A DNA stretch of 64,000 nt, from the NCBI RefSeq assembly GCF_005280195.1, contig NZ_SZPR01000008.1:469346-533345 (forward strand), written 5' to 3'. Position numbers and translations under genes: made by a program. The stretch is from Streptomyces galbus (lineage in GTDB: Bacteria; Actinomycetota; Actinomycetes; Streptomycetales; Streptomycetaceae). Position 1 is the stretch's first letter. Each line of letters begins with the position of its first letter. Under the pieces are notes generated by a model. It ran no database searches. It was not told the origin of the DNA and saw only the letters and a program-made list of their open reading frames with translations. Below, piece after piece: positions 44,636-52,999 of the stretch.

Positions 44636-45901
44636 GTGAGTGTCCTGCCGCATCCGCGCTATCCCACGCCGACGGAACTGGCCGCCTCCGCGCGCGCGTT
44701 GGCCGCCGCCCGGCCCGCGCTGTGCACGCTGCGGCAGGTGGGCGTGTCGCGGGCGGGCCGTCCGCTGCACCTGCTGTCCGTGGGACACGCGCGGCGGGCC
44801 GTCCTGGTCGTCGCGGGCGCCCACGCCAACGAGCCGACCGGCGGCTCCACCCTGCTCGCCCTCGCCGAACGCGTGCTCGGCGACCCGGGGTTGCGCGACG
44901 GGATCTCCTGGCACCTGCTGCTGTGCGCCGACCCCGACGGGGCCAGCCTGCACGTCACGCCGCAGCCGCGCAGCCTGCTGGACTACCACCTGGGCTTCTA
45001 CCGCCCGGCCGGCCCCGAGCAGCCGGAGTGGTCGCCCTCCGTGCTGCCGGCGGACCGGCTGCCCCCGGAGACCCGCGCCCTGACCCGGGTCATCGACGAG
45101 CTGCGCCCCTACCTCCAGGTCACCCTGCACGGCACCGACCTGGGCGGAAGCTGGGTGCAGTTGACGAAGGACGTGCCCGGGCTGGCCGAGGCGTTCGCCG
45201 CGTCGGCCGCGGAGCTGCACATCCCGGTGGAGACGGCCGCCTCGGACGCGGCGGGCTGGCCCGCGGCCGGCCCCGGGGTGCACGTGATGCCGGCGCCGGG
45301 GTCGGACGCCGCGTACCCGAGCATGCCGGACGACGCCCGGCACAGCACCTGGTACCACGTCCACCGGTACGGCGGGCTGACCGCCGTCGTCGAGGTGCCG
45401 ATGTGGGCGAGCGACCTGGTGGACGACCCCGCCCCGCACCCGGCACCGGCGGCGGAACTGCGGCACCTGGCGCACCGGCTGCTGCGCGACGGGCGGACGG
45501 TGGAGCGGGTGCTCGCGGAGGCGCTGCCCCGCCTGGAGGGCGTCGACGGGCCGCTGCTGCGGGCCGCGCGGTGGGTGCTGGAGCTGGTGCCGGGACTGGC
45601 CGCGGACTGGACCGACCTGCCGCCGGCCGACACCACGGTGGCGTACGTCGGCAGCGTGGACGCGTTCGGCCGGCGGCTGCCGCTGCGGGCCGCGGCGATG
45701 CTGCTGCGCGTGCTGCGCGAGCGGGGGGACGACGCGGCGCCCCCGCTGCAGGACCTGGTGGCCGGCTGGAGCGACGCCTTCGCCCGGCGCTTCCAGGCCC
45801 GCTGGGTGCCGCTGGAGCACCAGGTGGAGCACCAGTCCCGCACGGTGGTCGCGGCGGCCCTGCGGGCCCGCGCGCTGCCGGAGAGGCCGTACGGGGGCTG
45901 A
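44636..45901 (+). CDS. M14-family zinc carboxypeptidase
   Basis: 421-aa peptidase without a visible signal peptide. Zinc ligands are H and E in VAGAHANEPTGG (HxxE), and the later His is in VTLHGTDLGG. The catalytic Glu is in VVEVPMWAS. It is paralogous to the M14 gene at 46460-47875 (similar RYPTxxELAA, RVGxSRAGxPLxLLSVGH and HANEPxGG segments). Start GTG 44636 is supported by GGGGGT. It is convergent with the SSI gene; a perfect palindrome terminator follows. Substrate unknown. Confidence 0.87.
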   Translation: MSVLPHPRYPTPTELAASARALAAARPALCTLRQVGVSRAGRPLHLLSVGHARRAVLVVAGAHANEPTGGSTLLALAERVLGDPGLRDGISWHLLLCADPDGASLHVTPQPRSLLDYHLGFYRPAGPEQPEWSPSVLPADRLPPETRALTRVIDELRPYLQVTLHGTDLGGSWVQLTKDVPGLAEAFAASAAELHIPVETAASDAAGWPAAGPGVHVMPAPGSDAAYPSMPDDARHSTWYHVHRYGGLTAVVEVPMWASDLVDDPAPHPAPAAELRHLAHRLLRDGRTVERVLAEALPRLEGVDGPLLRAARWVLELVPGLAADWTDLPPADTTVAYVGSVDAFGRRLPLRAAAMLLRVLRERGDDAAPPLQDLVAGWSDAFARRFQARWVPLEHQVEHQSRTVVAAALRARALPERPYGG

Positions 45902-45908
45902 ACCGCGG

Positions 45909-45936
45909 CGGGCCCCCACGCATGCGTGGGGGCCCG
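45909..45936. terminator. 28-bp perfect palindrome terminator between M14 and SSI genes
   Basis: CGGGCCCCCACGCA and its exact complement form a 14-bp stem without loop bases, between the convergent stops at 45901 and 45966. Confidence 0.8.
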
Positions 45937-45965
45937 AGGCGGCGCGCTCCCCCGGCGCCCCGGTG

Positions 45966-46463
45966 TCAGTCGTCGAGCGCGAACACCGCTCCGGTCGCCG
46001 CCTCCAGCTCGCAGCGGTTGGCGAAGGTCTCGCGGTAGTCCACCGGACGGCCGTCCCACCGGCCGTGGGCACGGACGGCCACCGGGGCGTACACCAGGGG
46101 GCAGACCGCGTCCCTGTGGGGCACGGCGTGGATGTCGCCGTGGGCGGCGGTGAGCTGCGCGCAGGCCTCGGCGGCGCGGGCGTGCCCCTGCGGCGGGTCG
46201 CACAGCAGCAGGGTCTGGCGCCGACCGCCGGACCGGTCGGCGCCCGGGGTGACGGTCAGCTCGAGCCGGCTTCCGGCCGGCGCGAGGCCGCCGGCCACCG
46301 GGGTCGGGGCGGTCGCGGGGCCGGCGGTGGTCGCGCCGGCGGTGGTCGCCGTGGCGGTCGTCGCGCCGGCGGCGGCCAGCAGCAGCGCGGCGGCGACCGG
46401 GAGGGCGCGGCGCAGGGCCGCGGGGGCGGTGGGCGGACGGGTGGGCCGGTGCGGGTGCGTCAT
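45966..46463 (-). CDS. Subtilisin-inhibitor-like (SSI) serine protease inhibitor
   Basis: 165-aa secreted inhibitor. Signal LPVAAALLLAAAGA, then an Ala/Thr-repeat linker (ATTATATTAGATTAGP), then the SSI fold with four Cys (88, 101, 121, 151) making two disulfides. DAVCPLVYAPV is the reactive-site segment; by alignment with SSI (CPMVYDPV), P1 is Leu123, favouring chymotrypsin/subtilisin-type targets. RETFANRCELEAATGAVFALD is the conserved end. ATG 46463 overlaps the stop of the M14 gene (ATGA), so synthesis is coupled to a peptidase. Confidence 0.9.
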   Translation of the reverse strand: MTHPHRPTRPPTAPAALRRALPVAAALLLAAAGATTATATTAGATTAGPATAPTPVAGGLAPAGSRLELTVTPGADRSGGRRQTLLLCDPPQGHARAAEACAQLTAAHGDIHAVPHRDAVCPLVYAPVAVRAHGRWDGRPVDYRETFANRCELEAATGAVFALDD

Positions 46464-47875
46464 TCCCGGTGCATCGGCACGGCCGCCTGCGTCCCCCAGC
46501 CCGGCTCACCCGGACGTGGGTACGGTGCGCCGTGCCGGGCGGCCAGTTCGAAGGCGGCGCGCACGACGCGCGTCTGGTACTCGGCCTGGCGTGCGACGGG
46601 GATCCAGCGGGCGCCGCAGCCGTCGTGGTAGTCGGCGCACCAGGTGTCGATGAGCCGGTCCAGCTCCGGCAGGGCCCCGGCCGGGTCGTCGCCGGAGGCG
46701 GTGACGAGCTGGTGCAGCAGGCCCGCCGTGCGCAGCGCGAGCCGCCGCCCGGCGATCCGCAGGGCCGTGAGGTGGGCGCGGCGCAGCGGCGGCAGCGGGC
46801 GCACCGGGTCCGGGGTGCGGGGGTCCCAGGCGTCGGCGAGGCCGGGGCAGACCAGTAAGTAGTCGTCGACCGGCGCGAGCAGACGCGCGGCGTCGGGCAG
46901 GCCGGCGAGCCGGGGCCGGACGCGGGCGAGGAGGCGTTCCAGGACGCGGGTGTCGTGGCGCAGGGCCGTGCTGACGGCCCGCAGGGCCGCGTCCGGGTCG
47001 TCGGGCCGGGTGCCGTCCTCCACGGCGGGCACGCCCCACATGGGCGCCTCGACGATCGCGGTGACGGTGCCGTGCCGCTGCGGGTGGAACCAGGTCGACT
47101 CCACGGCCGCCTCGGTGATGGCGGCGGCCAGGTCGCCCCGGTGCGGCGGCGGGATCAGGTGGACGGCCGGGCCCAGGCCGGGCCAGTACAGGGCGTCGTA
47201 GGGCCCGAGTTCGCGCGGGATGCCGAGCCGGGCGGCGGCGTGGGCGACGCGCTGGGCGAGTCCGGGCAGGTCACGGGTGAGTTCGACGAAGGCGCCGCCG
47301 ACGTCCACACCGTGCAGCGAGCACTGGAAGAAAGGTTTCAGTTCGTCCTGGAGACGGAGCAGGGCACGCGTCTCGGGCAGGACGGCCGCGGCCGCGCCGT
47401 CGGGCAGCCACTCGGGCTGTTCGAGGAAGCCGGGCCGGAAGAAGTGCCGGAAGTGCCGGCCGAGGCTGTACGGGCCCGACAGCCAGCCCTCGTTGCGGCG
47501 CAGCCCGTCGGGGTCGAGGCACAGCAGCAGGTTCCAGGTGGCGTCGGCGCCCTCGGTCAGCCGGGGGTCGGCGAGGGCCCGTTCGGCCAGGCGCAGGACG
47601 GTGGCGCCGCCGACGGGCTCGTTGGCGTGCGGCCCGGCGACGACCAGGGCCTGGCGGGCTCCGTGGCCGACGGACAGGAGCCACAGCGGGGTGCCGGCGC
47701 GTGAGGTGCCGACACGGCGCAGCCGGGCGTCCCGGGGGTGGCGGGCGACGAGCGCGGCCGCGCGGGCGGCCAGTTCGTCGACGGTCGGGTAACGCAGGAG
47801 GGGCGGCAGGGCACACCTCCACAGTGCGTGCCGTGGTTCACCCCGTGTCGCGGTGTGCGCACACGGGGTCATCAC
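46460..47875 (-). CDS. M14-family zinc carboxypeptidase, coupled to SSI gene
   Basis: 471-aa M14 peptidase. VAGPHANEPVGG (HxxE), CSLHGVDVGG (third zinc ligand region) and IVEAPMWG (catalytic Glu) are intact. There are two adjacent Met codons at the start (47875, 47872); the first ~20 residues are outside the family core, so a start nearer the conserved LLRYPTVDELAARA is possible but no GTG/ATG in frame supports it. Its stop overlaps the SSI start (ATGA). A 34-bp tandem repeat lies upstream. It is a paralogue of the convergent peptidase at 44636. Confidence 0.85.
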   Translation of the reverse strand: MMTPCAHTATRGEPRHALWRCALPPLLRYPTVDELAARAAALVARHPRDARLRRVGTSRAGTPLWLLSVGHGARQALVVAGPHANEPVGGATVLRLAERALADPRLTEGADATWNLLLCLDPDGLRRNEGWLSGPYSLGRHFRHFFRPGFLEQPEWLPDGAAAAVLPETRALLRLQDELKPFFQCSLHGVDVGGAFVELTRDLPGLAQRVAHAAARLGIPRELGPYDALYWPGLGPAVHLIPPPHRGDLAAAITEAAVESTWFHPQRHGTVTAIVEAPMWGVPAVEDGTRPDDPDAALRAVSTALRHDTRVLERLLARVRPRLAGLPDAARLLAPVDDYLLVCPGLADAWDPRTPDPVRPLPPLRRAHLTALRIAGRRLALRTAGLLHQLVTASGDDPAGALPELDRLIDTWCADYHDGCGARWIPVARQAEYQTRVVRAAFELAARHGAPYPRPGEPGWGTQAAVPMHRE

Positions 47876-47935
47876 AGTGGGTCATGCCGTGGGGCTACGT
47901 CAACACCGTGGACAGGGCCGGTGTTTCGGACAGGC

Positions 47936-48085
47936 TGTCCGGATGCCGCCGGACGGTTCCGCGACACGTGTCCGGAAGGCGCGGGACGGTTCCGCGCCAC
48001 GGTGTCCGGAAGCCGCGAGGCCGTTCCGCGCCACTGTGTCCGGAAGCCGCGAGGCCGTTCCGAGCCACGGTGTCCGCAAAGCGGG
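47936..48085. repeat. 34-bp tandem repeat, about 4.4 copies
   Basis: Units begin TGTCCGGAAGCCGCGAGGCC. Copies at 47936-47968 (33 bp), 47969-48002, 48003-48036 and 48037-48070 are near-identical, followed by a partial unit to ~48085. They lie between the FHA gene stop and the M14/SSI operon start. Unit length is not a codon multiple, so it is probably non-coding and possibly variable in copy number. Confidence 0.8.
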
Positions 48086-48134
48086 GGCCCGTGCGTACGG
48101 CGGGCGGCCGGCCGGGCTCCTCCTCCGGCGTCCG

Positions 48135-48686
48135 TCAGTTCGCCGACAGGCGGAACGCCATGCGCCCGAAGGACACCTGGTCGCCCTCGCGGACCACGGC
48201 GGCGCCGACGACCCGGCGGCCGTTGACGGTCGTGCCGTTGGTCGAGCCCAGGTCGCGCAGCACCCACAGGCCGCCCTGGCGCCTGAGTTCGGCGTGCACG
48301 CGGGAGACGGTCTCGTGGGTGAGCCGCAGGCCGTTCGCCGGGTCGCGCCCGATGCGCAGCGCGTGACCGGTGCCGGGGTGCGGCAGCAGCAGCTTGGGCA
48401 GCCGCTCGGCCTGCCAGGCCCGGCGCAGCCGGACGGTGAAGCCGGAGACCGCCTCGACGGTGCCGAGGACCGCGCGCGAGAAACGGTTCTCCTGGGGCAG
48501 GTCGGCGGTCAGGACGGCGAGTTCGTCGGCGCGCCGGGCGGCCAGCGCCAGCTCCATGCGGCGGATGAACGTGTCGTGCGACAGGCGCCCCAGGGCGACG
48601 CCGTCCCGGAGCACCTTCAGTGCCCTGTCGCGCTCCGCGTCGGAGAGCCGCGCGGGGTACGTGTTGAACTCGAAAGACGACGTCAC
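48135..48686 (-). CDS. DUF1707-FHA domain protein
   Basis: 183-aa protein. The N-terminal ~55 residues (LSDAERDRALKVLRDGVALGRLSHDTFIRRM) are a DUF1707 SHOCT-like domain found in actinobacteria. The C-terminal ~90 residues are an FHA domain: LRIGRDPANGLRLTHETVSRVHAELRR contains the GR, S-R-H phosphothreonine pocket and LGSTNGTTVNG is the NG loop. It likely reads Ser/Thr-kinase phosphorylation, perhaps at the membrane. GTG 48686 starts the protein. It is divergent from treZ and upstream of the repeat and the M14/SSI genes. Confidence 0.9.
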   Translation of the reverse strand: MTSSFEFNTYPARLSDAERDRALKVLRDGVALGRLSHDTFIRRMELALAARRADELAVLTADLPQENRFSRAVLGTVEAVSGFTVRLRRAWQAERLPKLLLPHPGTGHALRIGRDPANGLRLTHETVSRVHAELRRQGGLWVLRDLGSTNGTTVNGRRVVGAAVVREGDQVSFGRMAFRLSAN

Positions 48687-48870
48687 GGTGGCGATTGTCG
48701 GTGCAGTGAACCCCGGGTGTCCAGAAAAACGGAAAACGGCGCCCGTGGAGGGCCGCGCGGTGACCGTCCGGCGACACCTGCGGCGAAGCGGCCCCGTTCG
48801 GCGGCGGATCGACCGTGTGTGAAGCACGATGGACGGGTTACTCCGGTCAGCGGACGAAGGGGAACCATCC

Positions 48871-50616
48871 GTGCAGTTCGAGGTGTGGGCACCACAGGCC
48901 GAGCGGGTGACGCTCCAGTGCGACGGCGTCACGCGCGCGTTGGAACGCGATCCTGAGCGGGTGGGGTGGTGGTTCGGCGAGGCGGACGCCACGGACGGCT
49001 CCCGCTACGGCTTCGCGGTGGACGACGGCCCGGTGCGGCCCGACCCGCGGTCCCGGCGGCAGCCGGACGGCCCGGACGGGCTGAGCGCGGTCGTCGACCA
49101 GGGGCGCTACGCGTGGCGCGCCGAGTGGTCGGGGCGGCCGCTCGCGGGCGCGGTGCTCTACGAGCTGCACGTGGGCACCTACACCCCCGAGGGCACCCTG
49201 GACGCGGCCGCCGAGCGCCTCGGCCACCTCGTCGAACTGGGCGTGACGCACGTCGAGTTGATGCCGCTGTGCCCGTTCCCGGGGCAGCACGGCTGGGGGT
49301 ACGAGGGGGTGTCGCTGTGGGCGGTGCACGAGCCGTACGGCGGCCCCGAGGCCCTCAAGCGGTTCGTGGACCGGGCGCACGAGCTGGGCCTGGGCGTGGT
49401 GCTGGACGTGGTCCACAACCACCTGGGCCCGTCGGGCAACTACCTGCCGTACTTCGGCCCGTACTTCACGGACACCCACCAGACGCCGTGGGGTTCCGCG
49501 GTCAACCTGGACGCGCCCGGCTCCGACGAGGTGCGGGCGTTCCTGCTCGGCAGCGCCCTGGCCTGGCTGCGCGACTACCGGCTGGACGGGCTGCGGCTGG
49601 ACGCGGTGCACGCCCTGGTCGACACGCGCGCGTACCCGTTCCTGGAGGAGCTGACCGCGTCGGTGGACGCGCTGGCGGACGAGACCGGCCGGCCGCTGTT
49701 CCTGATCGCCGAGTCCGACCTGAACGACCCGCGGCTGATCGCCCCGCGCGAGGAGCACGGGCTCGGGCTGCACGCGCAGTGGAACGACGACTTCCACCAC
49801 GCCCTGCACACCGCGCTCACCGGCGAGTCGCAGGGCTACTACGCCGACTTCGCGCGCGCCCCGCTGGCCTCCGTGGTCAAGACCCTGACCGGCGGCTACT
49901 TCCACGACGGGACCTACTCCAGCTTCCGGGGGCGCCGGCACGGGCGGCCGCTGGACCGCACGCGCGTGGGCGCGCACCGGCTGCTCGGCTACAGCCAGAC
50001 CCACGACCAGATCGGCAACCGGGCCCAGGGCGACCGCCTGTCCCACCTGGTCTCCCCCGGGCTGCTGGCCTGCGCGGCGGCCCTGGTGCTCACCGCGCCG
50101 TTCACGCCGATGCTGTTCATGGGCGAGGAGTGGGGCGCGTCGACGCCCTGGCAGTTCTTCACCGACCACACCGACCCCGAGCTCGCCGAGGCCGTACGGC
50201 GGGGCAGGCGGCGGGAGTTCGCCGAGCACGGCTGGGCCGAGGAGGACGTGCCCGACCCGCAGGACCCGGCGACCCGGGACCGCTCGTGCCTGGACTGGTC
50301 CGAGCCGGAGCGCGCACCGCACGCGCGCCTGCTGGCCTGGTACCGCTCGCTGATCGCGCTGCGCCACAGCCACCCCGACCTCACCGACCCGGACCTGGGG
50401 GACCTGCACGTCGCCCATGACGAGCAGGCCCGCTGGCTGGCGTTCCGGCGCGGTGACGTGCGGGTCGCCGTGAACCTCTCCCCCGGCCCGGCCGCGATCC
50501 CGCTGGGCTCCCGCCCGGCCCGCGTCCTGGCCGCCTGGGAGCCGGTGCAGGCGCCGGGCGAGGACGGCCTGCTGCACCTGCCCGGGGAGTCGTGCGTGGT
50601 GCTGGAACAGGAGTGA
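48871..50616 (+). CDS. treZ: Malto-oligosyltrehalose trehalohydrolase TreZ
   Basis: 581-aa GH13 enzyme releasing trehalose from maltooligosyltrehalose made by TreY. The N-terminal beta domain (QFEVWAPQAERVTLQCDGV) precedes the barrel with LDVVHNHLGPSGNY, nucleophile DGLRLDAVHAL, acid LIAESDLNDP and YSQTHDQIGNRAQGDRL. GTG 48871 with GAAGGGG upstream; an in-frame start at 48829 would add a non-conserved tail. The distance from treY (~8 kb) shows that the trehalose genes are interrupted by unrelated genes. A hairpin follows the stop. Confidence 0.94.
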   Translation: MQFEVWAPQAERVTLQCDGVTRALERDPERVGWWFGEADATDGSRYGFAVDDGPVRPDPRSRRQPDGPDGLSAVVDQGRYAWRAEWSGRPLAGAVLYELHVGTYTPEGTLDAAAERLGHLVELGVTHVELMPLCPFPGQHGWGYEGVSLWAVHEPYGGPEALKRFVDRAHELGLGVVLDVVHNHLGPSGNYLPYFGPYFTDTHQTPWGSAVNLDAPGSDEVRAFLLGSALAWLRDYRLDGLRLDAVHALVDTRAYPFLEELTASVDALADETGRPLFLIAESDLNDPRLIAPREEHGLGLHAQWNDDFHHALHTALTGESQGYYADFARAPLASVVKTLTGGYFHDGTYSSFRGRRHGRPLDRTRVGAHRLLGYSQTHDQIGNRAQGDRLSHLVSPGLLACAAALVLTAPFTPMLFMGEEWGASTPWQFFTDHTDPELAEAVRRGRRREFAEHGWAEEDVPDPQDPATRDRSCLDWSEPERAPHARLLAWYRSLIALRHSHPDLTDPDLGDLHVAHDEQARWLAFRRGDVRVAVNLSPGPAAIPLGSRPARVLAAWEPVQAPGEDGLLHLPGESCVVLEQE

Positions 50617-50674
50617 GGGCCGGAGCGGGCCCGGAGGGCACCCGGCACCCGCTCCGTGTCCCGCAGGCCGCCGG

Positions 50675-50696
50675 GGGGCCGGTCCTCGCCGGCCCC
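50675..50696. terminator. Hairpin between treZ and the convergent phosphotransferase gene
   Basis: GGGGCCGG-TCCTCG-CCGGCCCC, an 8-bp stem with 6-nt loop, in the 87-bp gap between convergent stops. Confidence 0.6.
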
Positions 50697-50703
50697 GCTG
50701 GGG

Positions 50704-51660
50704 TCAGTCCTCGCCGGCCTCCCGGAAGTCGGTGACCCGCTCCAGCAGGATCGGCTCCCAGGTGCGGCCGAGCTGGGCGCGCAGCAGCGGCAGGGGGCCG
50801 CCGGTGGGGCCGTCGAGCCCGGCGACGAGCCGGAGCACCGTGTCGCAGCGCGCCAGCCACAGGCCGCGCAGACAGGGGCGGGCCCCGTACCCGGCGAGGG
50901 TGGCCGCGCGGACCGCGGCCGGTGAGCCCACGGCGCGGGCGAGGCCGGCGATGTCCTCGGCGGGGTCGCCGAGGACCGCGTCGGTCCAGTCCAGCACGCC
51001 GCGCACCCGCCCCTCGGCGCTGACCACCAGGTGCTCGCCGCGCAGCCGGTGGTGCACGAGGACGGCCGCGCCCGGCTGTGCGGCGAGCTGCGCCGCGCCG
51101 GGCGGCGTGAGCTGCCGCAGCCGCCCGGCGTCGAACTCGTCGGCGTCGGCGAGGCGTCGGGCCGCGGCGACCGCCATGCGGCGCAGCGCCTCCAGGGAAC
51201 GCGGCGCGGCCCGCGGCACGCCGAGCGCCTCGGCCTGCCGGGGCGGCACCTCGCGCAGCCCGCCGAGCAGCCCGGCGAGGTCGGCCTCGCCGACGGCGGT
51301 CACGTCGTGGTCCTCGGCGGTGCCGCCGGGCACCTTGGTGTCGAGCGTGTACGCCAGCCCCGGCGACCACTCGCCGTGCGCCACGCTGGTCGGCACGGCG
51401 AGCGGGACGTGCGGGCGGACCAGGTCGCGCAGCCGCAGCTCGCGGCGCAGGCGCACGGCGGCCTCGCGGTCGGGGGCGAGCCGCAGCACGTGGCGGGTGC
51501 CGACCCACCAGGTGGAGTGGCCGCCGCCCTCGGCGACGGGCCGTACGTCGGGGCCGCCCGCGCCGTTGCGGGCGGTCGGGGCCGCCGGGCCCCCCTCGTG
51601 CAGGAGGGTGCGGACCAGTCTGCGGACGGTGTCCGGGGTGGGTGTCGGTGCCTGGGTCAT
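50704..51660 (-). CDS. Phosphotransferase-family protein lacking catalytic Asp (possible pseudokinase)
   Basis: 318-aa APH-fold protein. The N-lobe has EGGGHSTWWVGTRHVLRLAP. The catalytic segment reads VLVHHRLRGEHLVVS, where relatives have VHGDLRGEHLLV: His203 kept, Gly204 to His and the catalytic Asp205 to Arg (codon CGG). The metal-binding GVLDWTDAVLGDP is intact (D224). A single base change cannot explain the Arg codon. Either the protein binds but does not phosphorylate a ligand, or it uses another base. ATG 51660. It overlaps nothing; an M24 peptidase gene lies 106 bp upstream on the same strand. Confidence 0.82.
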   Translation of the reverse strand: MTQAPTPTPDTVRRLVRTLLHEGGPAAPTARNGAGGPDVRPVAEGGGHSTWWVGTRHVLRLAPDREAAVRLRRELRLRDLVRPHVPLAVPTSVAHGEWSPGLAYTLDTKVPGGTAEDHDVTAVGEADLAGLLGGLREVPPRQAEALGVPRAAPRSLEALRRMAVAAARRLADADEFDAGRLRQLTPPGAAQLAAQPGAAVLVHHRLRGEHLVVSAEGRVRGVLDWTDAVLGDPAEDIAGLARAVGSPAAVRAATLAGYGARPCLRGLWLARCDTVLRLVAGLDGPTGGPLPLLRAQLGRTWEPILLERVTDFREAGED

Positions 51661-51766
51661 GGTCGCGCCGTCGTCGTTCGGATGGGTCCTCGGTCGGGTC
51701 CTCGCCGGGGCTCGCGGGGCGGGTGCCCGCCGGCCCCCGGCGCTCCTCGCTCGCCGCGTCCTCGCG

Positions 51767-52894
51767 TCAGTCGACCACCACCATCTCGCGCGTCGTGTCG
51801 TTGAGCCGGCGCCCGCCGTCCTCGGTGACCGTGACGATGTCCTCGATGCGCACCCCGAAGCGGCCGGGCAGGTAGATGCCGGGTTCCACGGAGAAGCACA
51901 TCCCGGGCACGAGCGGCTGCTCCTCCCCCTCGATCATGTACGGCGGCTCGTGGGTGGTGACGCCGATGCCGTGACCGGTGCGGTGGATGAAGTACGCGCC
52001 GTACCCGGCGTCGGTGACGACCGCGCGGGCGGCCCGGTCGACCTCCTGGCAGGCGACGCCCGGGCGCACCGCGCGGAAGCCGGCCTCCTGGGCCTCGCGG
52101 ACGACGTCGTGCACCCGGCGCTCCTCCTCGGTGGGCTCGCCGACGTGGACGGTGCGGGTGGTGTCGGAGCCGTAGCCGTCCTTCAGGCCGCCGAAGTCCA
52201 GGACGACCATGTCGCCGTGCTCGATGACCCGCTCCCCCATCTCGTGGTGCGGGTCGGCGCCGTTGGGCCCGGAGCCGACGATGGTGAAGTCGACCTGTTC
52301 GTGCCCGTGCTCGCGCAGCAGCCGGGCGAGGTCCGCGCCGACGTCGGACTCCCGGCGCCCGGCGAAGCGCACGGTGCGGATCTCCTCGAACGCCGCGTCG
52401 GCCGCCGCGCCCGCCGCCGCCATCAGCTCCAGCTCCCTGGCGTCCTTGACGGCGCGCAGCATCGGCAGGGCGTCGGTGAGGGAGGCGTAAGAGGAGCCGG
52501 GCAGGGCCCGTTGGAGGGCGAGCAGGTGCAGCGCCCAGGCGTTGTCGCTGATGCCGAACCGGCCGCCGTCCGCGAGGAGGGCCGCGGTGGCGGCGTACGG
52601 GTCCTTGCCGTCGGTCCAGTCCCGCAGGCTCAGCGCGGACGCGCCGGGGGCGCGGGCGGCGTCGGGGGCCTCCAGGGCGGGGACGACGAGCACGGGGTCG
52701 TGGCCGGGGGCGAGGACCAGCAACGTGAGCCGCTCGGTCACCGCGGGCGGCGCGTACCCGGTGAGCCACACCAGGTCCGGGCCCGGGGCCACGAGGAGTC
52801 CGGCGAGACCGGCGTCACCGGCCGCGCGGACCGCCCGCTCCATTCGGGCCCGGTAGTCGTCGGCGGTGAAGGGCGAAGGCGTGCTGCCGGTCAT
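51767..52894 (-). CDS. M24-family Xaa-Pro peptidase (aminopeptidase P-like)
   Basis: 375-aa peptidase. The creatinase N-terminal domain (~1-135) is followed by a pita-bread domain with metal ligands: VVLDFGGLKDGYGSDTTRT (two Asp), RTGHGIGVTTHEPPYM (His), CFSVEPGIYLP (Glu) and GVRIEDIVTVTEDG (Glu). All five are intact, so it should be an active metalloprotease releasing N-terminal residues before proline. ATG 52894. Cytosolic; its stop lies 106 bp before the phosphotransferase start. Confidence 0.92.
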   Translation of the reverse strand: MTGSTPSPFTADDYRARMERAVRAAGDAGLAGLLVAPGPDLVWLTGYAPPAVTERLTLLVLAPGHDPVLVVPALEAPDAARAPGASALSLRDWTDGKDPYAATAALLADGGRFGISDNAWALHLLALQRALPGSSYASLTDALPMLRAVKDARELELMAAAGAAADAAFEEIRTVRFAGRRESDVGADLARLLREHGHEQVDFTIVGSGPNGADPHHEMGERVIEHGDMVVLDFGGLKDGYGSDTTRTVHVGEPTEEERRVHDVVREAQEAGFRAVRPGVACQEVDRAARAVVTDAGYGAYFIHRTGHGIGVTTHEPPYMIEGEEQPLVPGMCFSVEPGIYLPGRFGVRIEDIVTVTEDGGRRLNDTTREMVVVD

Positions 52895-52999
52895 CCGGGC
52901 TCCCAGGTGAGACGTGTGGGACTACGGGCAGCATCCTGCCCGGCCCGAGGGAGCGGCGCGAGCCGGTCGGCGGAGTTCGGGCCCACGGGACCGGGCCGG

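Noticed and set aside
47936..48085. CRISPR array
   Set aside because: The 34-bp units are contiguous with no unique spacers and no cas genes nearby.
47738..48366. Rightward frames across the 34-bp repeat region translating to repeated VSGSREAVPRH-like peptides
   Set aside because: The 34-bp unit shifts frame with each copy and the frames are antisense to the peptidase and FHA genes; better explained as non-coding repeats.
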